NCBI RefSeq assembly: GCF_002582035.1
Contig: NZ_NUQE01000011.1
Coordinates: 1 to 59,745 of the forward strand
Length of the DNA: 59,745 bases
Source: Bacillus pseudomycoides
GTDB lineage: Bacteria; Bacillota; Bacilli; Bacillales; Bacillaceae_G
Reading direction: 5' to 3'
Positions 27,458 through 34,816 of the stretch are shown one piece after another (the first letter of the stretch is position 1; each line of letters opens with the position of its first letter). A model generated the notes under the pieces. It did no database searches. It was given only the letters and a program-made list of their open reading frames with translations, and was not told where the DNA came from. A program made the position numbers and the translations under genes.

Positions 27458-27489
27458 AAAAGAAACCCTTTATTGATAAAAGGTTTCCT
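27458..27489 (-). terminator. Terminator of the DUF3995 gene
   Basis: AGAAACCCTTTA and TAAAAGGTTTCCT form a stem at about 27461-27489, followed on the minus strand by eight T, directly after the stop at 27498. Confidence 0.8.
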
Positions 27490-27497
27490 TCCGTATA

Positions 27498-27926
27498 CTA
27501 ACGACTATAAACTGCCACTACAAAAGAAAGTGCAATATACAAACAAAGCGGACTGTATAACCATGAATCATACACTGAAAATTTTGTTCCCTTTATCCTT
27601 TTAAAGATCCCGATATACTTCCGATCACCAACTGCACGTAACAAGAAAATTCCAGCTAAAGCCATACATCCCCATTTTGTATAGCGACTCGGATTCCAGA
27701 AAGACAAGTATCCACTCTGTGCTAATAGAATCACAGCAAAACATAAAATTGCAAGTGCCACTAAAAAAGTCCCTATTTTCCGCGGAACAAAAGCATATTC
27801 TCCGCTATCTTTTTTCATCGGAAGAACAACCTTACTTCCCCTAGTTCCACCACATGCCCAATACATATGAATAAGGCTAATGAATGCAAGGATACCAGCG
27901 CATACAATGATTAAAAATGATGTCAT
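27498..27926 (-). CDS. DUF3995 small integral membrane protein
   Basis: 142 residues with four hydrophobic segments (about 2-22, 48-68, 76-100, 118-140). The N-terminal SLIHMYWACGG motif, with His, Trp and Gly-Gly in the first helix end, is the mark of the DUF3995 family, whose function is unknown. ATG 27926 follows AGGGGGA. It is a single gene with its own terminator, upstream of and on the same strand as the kdpA riboswitch. Confidence 0.8.
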   Translation of the reverse strand: MTSFLIIVCAGILAFISLIHMYWACGGTRGSKVVLPMKKDSGEYAFVPRKIGTFLVALAILCFAVILLAQSGYLSFWNPSRYTKWGCMALAGIFLLRAVGDRKYIGIFKRIKGTKFSVYDSWLYSPLCLYIALSFVVAVYSR

Positions 27927-28030
27927 TATATATTCCCCCTACTTACATCATTCTTTCTCCTCCATAATTTCTCTAACTTCTAGTAACTTACCTCTTATTT
28001 CTTTTGTTCAATGTGTACAAGTGTAAAATT

Positions 28031-28083
28031 CATCCCGCTATTCGTGGGCAGTAAGCCCCCCACTAATGGAAGTTTCACTTTAT
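28031..28083 (-). repeat. bcr1-like dispersed repeat, copy 3 (short form)
   Basis: 53 bp in reverse orientation. The two ends (CATCCCGC...GGGCAGTAAG and CCACTAATGGAAGTTTCACTTTAT) are joined directly with the middle missing. Confidence 0.75.
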
Positions 28084-28139
28084 ATTTGTACCCTTTAATC
28101 AGTAGCATATGTACTTAAAGAAGGGAACATAACTTTGTG

Positions 28140-28170
28140 TAAAATGAAGGTTTATGCTTCCTTCTTTATT
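28140..28170 (-). terminator. Weak terminator after the MFS gene
   Basis: GAAGG (28146-28150) and CCTTC (28160-28164) with T-rich flanks on the minus strand, past the stop at 28201. Confidence 0.35.
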
Positions 28171-28200
28171 ATGAAAGAGTAATCTTTAAAATTTATATTT

Positions 28201-29397
28201 TTATTGGGCGTTTTTTGGTTTAATGCATAGTAAAGATAATAAAGCTCCTACAAATGCTAAAAAAATTGACAGATAAAATATATAATTATCCGGCCCTTTC
28301 ATTAATACCGCAAACAACGGAGGGCCTGCAGCTACTCCTACAAATCTCATCGAGCTATAAAGAGATGTAATCGAACCTCTCTGTTCCTTCTGGACTCCTT
28401 CTGTTACTAGAGCATCTAAGCTAGGAAGAGCAACACCAATCCCAATTCCACTAATTACAAGACTCATGATAATGATGTAAATGTTTTTGAAGAATATCGG
28501 AGTTATTAATGTTATTCCTAATAAGAAAAAACCAATACATATACACCACTTCATCATTATTTTCTTATCCCCAATTTTTTTTCCTGTTATATAAGAAGTA
28601 AGAGAAAGTGAAGCTAATGGAATAGCTAATACAAAGCCTTTCCAAACGCCCTCTAAGTGATATCGCTTTTCTAAAATGGAAGATAAATAAAAAAGGATAC
28701 CAAACAGAATGAACATAATAATGCCTCCAAGTAAAAAAATAGGAAAAAGCCAACGACCTTTCTCAGATAAAATCAACTTTACATTTTGAAGAAAAATACG
28801 TAATGGAGGGGCTTCTTGTTTTTGTTTAGGTGGCTTCATAAAAAAGAGAATTAAAATGATGGATATTATACACAAAATCGGAATGAACCAAAAAGGAAGG
28901 AACCAAACAAACGAAGCTAGCAAGGAGCCTAAAATTGGACTTAAAACCTTACCTAATGTATTCGATGTTTCGACTAGACCTAGGCCACTGCTCACTTGTT
29001 TTTCATCTTGAAACATATCACCTACACAAGGGATCACAACAGGCATTGCCCCAGCTGAGCCAATTCCTTGAATGATCCTCCCTATTAAAATCCACGTATA
29101 AGGATTTTCAAGCTTCCATGATACCCAACCCGTAATAGCTCCCCCTATAGCTGCTATAAATAAACTAGGTATAATTACTTTCTTTCTTCCCCACTTATCA
29201 GATAAATAACCCGCTATAGGAATTAAAATAATAGCGACAATAGAATAGACAGTAATGATAAGAGAAACTTGAAAATCATTAATATCTAATTTCTTTTCAA
29301 TTAATGGAAGGACAGGAATTAACATGGAGTTTCCAAGTGTCATAACTAAAGGAACAGATGAAAGTGCCCATAAGCTCCATTTTTCTTTTTTATCCAT
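28201..29397 (-). CDS. MFS drug-efflux-type transporter
   Basis: 398 residues, twelve predicted helices. Motif A between helices 2 and 3 reads GYLSDKWGRKKVIIPSLF (about 63-80). A motif-C-like stretch, GLVETSNTLGKVLSPILGSLLASF, is in helix 5, as in proton/drug antiporters of the 12-helix class. ATG 29397 follows GAAGGA; an upstream in-frame codon gives an unnecessary extension. It is a single gene with no adjacent regulator, lying beside a MATE efflux gene on the same strand. The substrate is not predictable. Confidence 0.85.
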   Translation of the reverse strand: MDKKEKWSLWALSSVPLVMTLGNSMLIPVLPLIEKKLDINDFQVSLIITVYSIVAIILIPIAGYLSDKWGRKKVIIPSLFIAAIGGAITGWVSWKLENPYTWILIGRIIQGIGSAGAMPVVIPCVGDMFQDEKQVSSGLGLVETSNTLGKVLSPILGSLLASFVWFLPFWFIPILCIISIILILFFMKPPKQKQEAPPLRIFLQNVKLILSEKGRWLFPIFLLGGIIMFILFGILFYLSSILEKRYHLEGVWKGFVLAIPLASLSLTSYITGKKIGDKKIMMKWCICIGFFLLGITLITPIFFKNIYIIIMSLVISGIGIGVALPSLDALVTEGVQKEQRGSITSLYSSMRFVGVAAGPPLFAVLMKGPDNYIFYLSIFLAFVGALLSLLCIKPKNAQ

Positions 29398-29504
29398 ATT
29401 TATAATTCCTTCACCCCTTAATGACTTCATTTCAAAAATATACTCTTACTTTTTCATAATAAAGTTACTATTCCCCATGCCTGCATTAATGTTGCATGAA
29501 AACA

Positions 29505-29545
29505 TAAAAATCCCCTCCAGATAAGTAGTCCAGAAGGGTCTTTTA
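29505..29545 (-). terminator. Probable terminator of the MATE gene
   Basis: On the minus strand AAAA-GA-CCCTTC and GAGGGG-AU-TTTTT can pair with wobbles, then a T run. Imperfect but well placed. Confidence 0.5.
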
Positions 29546-29617
29546 TTCACATCATTATTTTTGTATCTTATTTCTATTAGCACTCATATGCTTAACAAGA
29601 AAAATGATACCAAACCT

Positions 29618-30994
29618 TTAGCTAATAAGACGCGTAATTCGTTTCTTCTTCCACGACAATCGATAGTATCCATATTGTAAAAGTAAACTCACAATAAATG
29701 CAGCTGGATATCCAATCCATATTCCTTTTATCCCAAGGCTCGTATGATACGAAAGGAAGTATGCCACCGGAACTTCCACACCCCAAATCGATATAACCGC
29801 AAAAATAGTGGGCCACAATACAGTTCCGCTCGCTCGCATTGTTGCACCAATAATTTGCGCATGACCGAAAATTAAGTAACTCCATAACGTAATCATAATG
29901 AGACTATGTGCAATATCAATCGTACTCTGACTCGTTAAAAACAGCGCTAAAATTTCTTTTGAGAACAAATAAATAAGAGATATTAATACTCCTCCGATTA
30001 CATAGTTCATTACAATTCCTGCTCGGATTACTTTTTGCAGGCGATCAAATCGATTAGCTCCAATGGACTGCGCTGCAAATATGGAAACAGTAATCCCAAG
30101 GCTCACTGCTGGCATCTGTACATAACTTGCCACTTGGTTTACTACTCCGTACGCCGCAGTTGCATCTGATCCGAAGCGATTTACAAAGGAAATAACGGCA
30201 ATCTCTGATAATGAAACAAGTATCATATTAATACTTGCTGGGATGCCAAGACGTAATAATAGTTTTAACAAGTCCCAATCCATGCGAAGATACTTTCGAA
30301 CTGTTGCATCAAATTGCAATGGATGTTTCGTTTTTCTTAAATAAACTAACAGAATAATAAATGTAACAATTGTTGATATAACAGAAGCATATGCTGCGCC
30401 GTACACACCAAGTTTCGGCAGGCCTAACCAGCCAAAAATAAGAATAGGTAATAATGCCATATTTAGTCCTGTACTAACAATTAAAAAATAAAATGGTGTT
30501 TTAGAGTCCCCTGTCCCGCGCATAAATGTTGTATATGCAAAGTACAAAAATAGCACTGGCATGGAAATAAACAAAATTCGTGCATAATGAACACTTATAT
30601 CAATGATATTTTCTGGCGTACCAACCAAGCGCATAATATCCATTGCGAACATACTACCCACTACCGCTAAAATCGCTCCAAGTACAAACGTAAATGTCAA
30701 CGTTGTACCGACAATGGCCTTTAAACGATCCTCATTACGAGCCCCAAAAGCCTGACCAATTAAAATCGAGCTACCAGAACCAATCCCAATTACAAATGAA
30801 ATGAGTAGAAAAAACAACGGAAAGAAAGCCGAAATAGCAGCTAAGTCATTAATACCAAGCCAACGACCCACTACTACCATACCAAACAACTGTCCAAGTG
30901 ACTGCAATACATTACTTAAAAGTAAAGGAATGAGAAACATAGACATAGAACGCCATATTGGTTTACTTTCTGTTCCTTCTTCATTTATTTTCAA
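29618..30994 (-). CDS. MATE-family multidrug efflux transporter
   Basis: 458 residues with twelve helices in two homologous halves: IPLLLSNVLQSLGQLFGMVVVGRWLG in the first, and RLGIPASINMILVSLSEIAVISFVNRFG in the second, near residue 235. GIGSGSSILIGQAFGARNED is the usual conserved loop after helix 2. MATE proteins expel cationic drugs using Na+ or H+. The start is TTG at 30994, seven bases after GGGGAG; a nearby ATG is out of frame. It lies 15 bases downstream of the GIY-YIG gene, so the two may be co-transcribed with the DUF2087 regulator. Confidence 0.9.
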   Translation of the reverse strand: MKINEEGTESKPIWRSMSMFLIPLLLSNVLQSLGQLFGMVVVGRWLGINDLAAISAFFPLFFLLISFVIGIGSGSSILIGQAFGARNEDRLKAIVGTTLTFTFVLGAILAVVGSMFAMDIMRLVGTPENIIDISVHYARILFISMPVLFLYFAYTTFMRGTGDSKTPFYFLIVSTGLNMALLPILIFGWLGLPKLGVYGAAYASVISTIVTFIILLVYLRKTKHPLQFDATVRKYLRMDWDLLKLLLRLGIPASINMILVSLSEIAVISFVNRFGSDATAAYGVVNQVASYVQMPAVSLGITVSIFAAQSIGANRFDRLQKVIRAGIVMNYVIGGVLISLIYLFSKEILALFLTSQSTIDIAHSLIMITLWSYLIFGHAQIIGATMRASGTVLWPTIFAVISIWGVEVPVAYFLSYHTSLGIKGIWIGYPAAFIVSLLLQYGYYRLSWKKKRITRLIS

Positions 30995-31009
30995 ATTTCA
31001 TCTCCCCTT

Positions 31010-31366
31010 TTATCGAGATGCTTCGCGGTTATATCCATGCTCTCCATATGGCTTTAAACTCTCTAACCATTTTTCTTCTAGTTTCTTCAATTCTTCTTTT
31101 GCGTTAAAATATCCAGTATCTTTCTTTTTCAACACTTCTAATATTTCAAACTCAAAAGCATCTGCCCCGTATTCCTTCCAATCATCTTGCAATGCCTTAT
31201 TCGTATGAGAACCCATATTAAGTAAAAGTCGTCTTCCACTCATAGTTTTTAAGTTCCTCGTACTCTCTACATACACTTTTCCGTTTTTCATATTCTTAAT
31301 ACAGTAAATTCCAGATTCTATTTCTGTTTCTTTATACAGTTGTTTTAATTCTTCTCTTCTATTCAA
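31010..31366 (-). CDS. GIY-YIG domain protein
   Basis: 118 residues. The first signature GIYCIKNMKNGKVYVEST lies at about 18-35; canonical proteins read GIY...YIGS, so the Gly of the second half is Glu here. The downstream GRRLLLNMGSHTNKALQDDWKEYG segment (Arg, His and Asn of the fold) and the Glu in EKWLESLKPYGEHGYN are kept. GIY-YIG domains usually cut DNA, but free-standing Bacillus versions are unproven. The start is taken as TTG 31366 after AAAGGAG; GTG 31384 is an alternative. It sits between a DUF2087 regulator and a MATE gene, with 35- and 15-base gaps. Confidence 0.8.
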   Translation of the reverse strand: MNRREELKQLYKETEIESGIYCIKNMKNGKVYVESTRNLKTMSGRRLLLNMGSHTNKALQDDWKEYGADAFEFEILEVLKKKDTGYFNAKEELKKLEEKWLESLKPYGEHGYNREASR

Positions 31367-31401
31367 TTTCCTTTCTCCTTTCACTTTCTCAATATTGTTC
31401 T

Positions 31402-32166
31402 CTATAATTTCACCCAGTACTGGCTTCCATCAGGTGTTCTGTCGAGAAAACCATATTCAATTAAGTATCTTCTTAACGTGACATAATCAGGATATACATT
31501 TTCTAAAATCTCATTAACTTCTTTTTCTGTATATTTTTGATTGCTATCAAATTTTTTTACTAAATGTTTCAAAATAATGAGCTTTCTCTTTTGTTTCTTC
31601 GGAAATTTTGAGAGTGGTCCATCTAATCCTTCTGTAAAATGTAACTTCAAAATTTCTTCATTCTCATCTTCTGTAATATTATATCTTTGGTCGACCATTG
31701 TAGCTGCCCTATGAATTGGCAAGAATTTAGGCTGATTCGTTACCTTTTCTTCTGACAGCTCCATTAACGCAAGAAATACTTTGGCTTGCTTCATCTTCTC
31801 TCTTAATGTAAAACGATGATTCCGAATTGTTGATGTGCTTCCGCCGTCCATTTCTTTTACAATTTCTTTATCGTTTAAACCCATATGAAAAAACTGTATC
31901 ATCTTCTTCTGCAAATCTGTTAAACCTGTTAACTTCTTATCTAACCCTAATAAATAGTCGAACATAGAAGTATGTTCACTTGCGATGTGAAGCTGCGTAA
32001 ACTTCTCCGCCTCATAAAAAACGTTTTGTTCTTGATAAATCACACCTTTTACAAATTTTTCTCCGCAAGCTAAACAAATGTATTCTTCAGTGTCCTTTTC
32101 AAATACATATCCTTTTTTCAATTCTTCTACTGAGGCATTCCAAAACCATTCCGAAATATCATTCAT
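31402..32166 (-). CDS. DUF2087 transcriptional regulator with LuxR-type helix-turn-helix
   Basis: 254 residues. Residues about 25-50 hold a Cys pair (EEYICLACGEKF) that resembles half a zinc site, with a His further on. A LuxR/sigma-type helix-turn-helix follows (LTGLTDLQKKMIQFFHMGLN, then DKEIVKEMDGGSTSTIRNHR; about 83-125). The C-terminal DUF2087 domain (about 185-254) includes FPKKQKRKLIILKHLVKKFD and ends YGFLDRTPDGSQYW. ATG 32166 lies ten bases after AGGAG; a TTG almost touching that site is unlikely. It probably heads an operon with the GIY-YIG and MATE genes. Its upstream region carries repeated TTAAAAACAAACA motifs. Confidence 0.8.
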   Translation of the reverse strand: MNDISEWFWNASVEELKKGYVFEKDTEEYICLACGEKFVKGVIYQEQNVFYEAEKFTQLHIASEHTSMFDYLLGLDKKLTGLTDLQKKMIQFFHMGLNDKEIVKEMDGGSTSTIRNHRFTLREKMKQAKVFLALMELSEEKVTNQPKFLPIHRAATMVDQRYNITEDENEEILKLHFTEGLDGPLSKFPKKQKRKLIILKHLVKKFDSNQKYTEKEVNEILENVYPDYVTLRRYLIEYGFLDRTPDGSQYWVKL

Positions 32167-32433
32167 GCTAAACAATCTCCTAAAAAGTTTATTTTAAAAA
32201 CAAACAAATTATGATTTAGTTTATTTTTATTTATAATATCATATTAAAAACAAACATTTCAACATATCGTTTACCTATTTTCAAACAAAAACAAATAATG
32301 TTTATGATTTATAGTTTTCAGAAGAAAATCTCATGTATCTCAAACAAGATTTCTATCAACAGGGAATTACTACCCATCAGTAGTGAAACAAACAAATTCA
32401 ATTTTTGTTTATATATACATACGAAAAAACAAC

Positions 32434-32465
32434 AAATAGGACTAGCTACCATACTAGTCCTATTT
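32434..32465 (-). terminator. Strong hairpin downstream of the nosF-like gene
   Basis: Perfect 12-bp stem AAATAGGACTAG / CTAGTCCTATTT with an eight-base loop. On the minus strand TTTGTTGTTTTTT follows. Confidence 0.7.
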
Positions 32466-32573
32466 CTCGTTATATCTATTAAACTTTGCTTTTTTCCATA
32501 ATAAAGCCAACTATTGTAGATAGGAAGACAAAAAATAATTAAAAATCGTCTAAATGAAATCATTGATTGGATC

Positions 32574-32595
32574 TGTCCAGCGTTAACGCTGGACA
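32574..32595. repeat. 22-bp perfect palindrome
   Basis: TGTCCAGCGTT followed directly by its complement AACGCTGGACA, with no loop. It lies 60 bases past the nosF-like stop. The plus-strand side is followed by a short T-rich run. It could be a protein-binding site or a compact terminator. Confidence 0.7.
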
Positions 32596-32654
32596 ACTTT
32601 TCTAACCCGATTTATTACGCATAAACAACTCTGTAAATAAAACTGTTTCAGTTT

Positions 32655-33353
32655 TCACGCCTGTCGATGCAATTGCAACAATTGCAGTGTTTTCTCCTCT
32701 TTACTTCCTTTATGTTCAATACGCTTTGTCACAATCCCATCTTTCATAAACAAAATACAATCCCCTATCTCCGCCGCCACGTCCATCATATGTGTGGAAA
32801 AAATAACAATTGTTCCATCCTTCTTGATGTCCTGTAAAAGCTCGACGAATGCATTAACCCAAAATGGATCCAAACCATTTGTTGGTTCATCTAATAATAA
32901 TAGTTTCGGTTTCCCTAACAACGCTTGTCCAAATACTAAGCGTTGCCGCATTCCCTTTGATAAATGCTTTACAAGTTCATCTCTCTTTTCAGCCAGACCT
33001 ATCTTTTCTAAAATCTCTTGTATTTGTTGTTGACTTGCCTTTCGTAGCACACCATAAAAAGAAAGAAATTCATGCACAGTCATCATTTCCTGTGCATGGA
33101 AGTCATCCGGCATATAGCCAATTTGCGACACGTATGCATTTCTGTTTTCGTGGAGAGCAATACCATTCAATACAATCGTACCTTCTGTCGGTTTTGAAAT
33201 ACCTGCCAATATATGAAGAAGTGTACTTTTTCCTGCACCGTTCCCTCCGCATAGTACGATGCACGTTCCCCTGTCTACTTGAAGTGAAAAGTGAGAAAGT
33301 GCTTGTTTTGTCTTATATTCTTTTGAAACCTTTGAAACTTGTAAAAGTGTCAT
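32655..33353 (-). CDS. ABC transporter ATP-binding protein (NosF-like)
   Basis: 232 residues. Walker A GGNGAGKSTLLHIL (about 38-51), Q loop in IGYMPDDFHAQEMMTVHEF, signature LSKGMRQRLVFGQAL, Walker B KLLLLDEPTNGLDP, switch His in FSTHMMDVA. The ATG at 33353 overlaps the permease stop by four bases (ATGA) and follows AAAGGAG, showing tight coupling. NosF energises NosY and, with NosD, supports copper-site assembly in nitrous oxide reductase in other bacteria. The name rests on the neighbouring nosD and nosL genes; on its own it is an ordinary small ABC ATPase. Confidence 0.8.
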   Translation of the reverse strand: MTLLQVSKVSKEYKTKQALSHFSLQVDRGTCIVLCGGNGAGKSTLLHILAGISKPTEGTIVLNGIALHENRNAYVSQIGYMPDDFHAQEMMTVHEFLSFYGVLRKASQQQIQEILEKIGLAEKRDELVKHLSKGMRQRLVFGQALLGKPKLLLLDEPTNGLDPFWVNAFVELLQDIKKDGTIVIFSTHMMDVAAEIGDCILFMKDGIVTKRIEHKGSKEEKTLQLLQLHRQA

Positions 33354-34162
33354 TGCATTTTTCTCCTTTCTAGCTTCCATGCAGAGAGAACAAATCCTAA
33401 AATCATATACAGCAATGTATACAAAATGAGCACTCCCCATGCCGCCCCGGATTGTAAGAAAGTAATTAGAGTATCGTATGCTTGTCCAAATATTGCACCA
33501 CCGCCTAATTGAACAACAAATACGATGCGAAGCAATTCAGCAGGATTGATAAACAAAGCTATTTTTAGAAGCACAGCAATCATCGGATACGGAACAAAGC
33601 TAAGAACAGTGATAAGTGCAGTAGGCCAAATCATAATTAAGAAAAACCACACCCCTACAGATATCGTTAGCGCCTGCCATCTTGTTACGACAAAAGAACC
33701 TATCACGAAACCGATTATTAGAAAGAAAAGCATTAATACTATTGAGAATACATAAAGAGCCAGCACCCATTTGATAGATAACGCACTTCCACTGATTAGA
33801 CCAATTATGAGACTTATACCATAACTAAGTGTAAAAATAATGAGTTGCGCTGTAAATTGTCCGAATGCTTTTCCCATTACGTAAGCAACACTAGAAATGG
33901 GATACGTGCTTAATAACCGCCACTGTCCGTTTTCTATCTCATTTGCAACAGAAAAAGAACTGATAATAAGCATAAATAACGGGATAATATACAGTACTAA
34001 ATTCGCCATTGTACCTATCATATTTGTGTATCCTGTTATAGTAGGTGTATTTCGCTCCAATAAAAATAGTAAAGACAAAACACTCGTCCATAAGATTACA
34101 AATGTATAAGATGAACGTTGTCTTATCGTAATCCGCCACTCAGATTGCCAAATATACCACAT
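33350..34162 (-). CDS. ABC-2 permease (NosY-like)
   Basis: 270 residues with six hydrophobic segments (about 20-38, 53-75, 100-125, 135-160, 170-200, 240-262). The N-terminal MWYIWQSEWRITIRQRSSY and the loop VANEIENGQWRLLSTYPISS are typical of NosY-class ABC-2 permeases. Start ATG 34162 after GAGGGG; the frame upstream is simply the end of a dispersed repeat. The gene overlaps the ATPase gene by four bases. The repeat and the nosL terminator separate it from nosL, so nosY and nosF need their own promoter, which might lie in or next to the repeat. Confidence 0.8.
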   Translation of the reverse strand: MWYIWQSEWRITIRQRSSYTFVILWTSVLSLLFLLERNTPTITGYTNMIGTMANLVLYIIPLFMLIISSFSVANEIENGQWRLLSTYPISSVAYVMGKAFGQFTAQLIIFTLSYGISLIIGLISGSALSIKWVLALYVFSIVLMLFFLIIGFVIGSFVVTRWQALTISVGVWFFLIMIWPTALITVLSFVPYPMIAVLLKIALFINPAELLRIVFVVQLGGGAIFGQAYDTLITFLQSGAAWGVLILYTLLYMILGFVLSAWKLERRKMQ

Positions 34163-34177
34163 AGTACCCCTCTTTCC

Positions 34178-34267
34178 ATAAAGTGAAACTTCCATCAGTG
34201 AGGTTCCCCATCTATCTTCTTCGCTTCAATCTTGAGGTTGAGGCTTCCCCCCATTAATGCAGGATAA
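34178..34267 (+). repeat. bcr1-like dispersed repeat, copy 4 (between nosL and nosY)
   Basis: About 90 bp, ATAAAGTGAAACTTCCATCAG to AATGCAGGATAAA, with the central part shortened. It ends ten bases before the nosY ribosome-binding site. Confidence 0.75.
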
Positions 34268-34297
34268 AAAGGACAACCGGAGCGGCTGTCCTTTTTA
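34266..34297. terminator. Bidirectional terminator after nosL
   Basis: AAAAAGGACAACCG (34266-34279) and CGGCTGTCCTTTTT (34283-34296) with one mismatch. It directly follows the nosL stop. Confidence 0.85.
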
Positions 34298-34816
34298 TTA
34301 ATGCGAATGATCCATATCCTTTTTCTTTCCATTCTCTTCTTTTATTTTCATCATCATATCCATGTTCTTGTTCCATTCATGCTTGTCCAAATTTTTTGCC
34401 GCTAACACTTCACCTTTATTTTTAGATACAAAGCTTTCCGCATCTTTTTTATCTTTGAAAGAAATCACATTATAAGCCATCGGTGTTTTAATATCTTTGT
34501 CATAAACATAAGCCGCTTTCTCTACTTCAACCCACTCTTTTGTGTTGTAATCGCGTACAAATTTTGCTTGCAACTTTTCATTTTTGTTTTTACTCATCCA
34601 TTTGTACATACAACCAATATCATCAAATTTTAATGATTTACCGTTTTCAAGAATGACTTCTGTCCCAAATTGATCGTTCGCCACAGCCATATTACAATTG
34701 GCACATTTATCAGTTTTCTCGTCAATTGCTACCGCCTTAACTTCCTTTTTCCCGCAGCCAGTTACCGCCAATAACAGAACTGCAACTATTGTAATGAATA
34801 AACCTTTCCATTTCAT
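34298..34816 (-). CDS. nosL: NosL-family copper-binding lipoprotein
   Basis: 172 residues. Lipoprotein signal with lipobox AVTGC (Cys21). The mature protein keeps the NosL pattern: CANCNM (Cys38, Cys41, Met43), then FDDIGCMYKWM around residue 65-75, and AYVYDKDIKTPMAYNVISF. NosL binds Cu(I) and hands it to the nitrous oxide reductase assembly apparatus in denitrifiers. The C-terminal tail is Met- and His-rich (MDMMMKIKEENGKKKDMDHSH), which would suit metal binding. It overlaps the end of nosD by four bases. No nosZ is visible in this window, so its client is unknown. Confidence 0.88.
   Translation of the reverse strand: MKWKGLFITIVAVLLLAVTGCGKKEVKAVAIDEKTDKCANCNMAVANDQFGTEVILENGKSLKFDDIGCMYKWMSKNKNEKLQAKFVRDYNTKEWVEVEKAAYVYDKDIKTPMAYNVISFKDKKDAESFVSKNKGEVLAAKNLDKHEWNKNMDMMMKIKEENGKKKDMDHSH

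Larger units (their letters stand above)
32167..32654. other. Intergenic region with direct repeats, a hairpin and a perfect palindrome
   Basis: 488 bases. Copies of TTAAAAACAAACA at 32194 and 32243, with a related CAAACAAAAACAAA at 32282, lie before the DUF2087 gene. A strong hairpin lies at 32434-32465 and a 22-bp perfect palindrome at 32574-32595. Short frames of 67 and 92 codons overlap here on opposite strands but lack ribosome-binding sites and family features, so I call no gene. Confidence 0.5.

Noticed and set aside
32298-32596. Small genes in the nosF-DUF2087 gap (67 and 92 codons on opposite strands)
   Set aside because: No ribosome-binding sites, overlapping on opposite strands, and crossed by hairpins.
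32864-33373. 169-codon plus-strand frame
   Set aside because: Antisense to the NosF-like ATPase; composition reflects the opposite strand.
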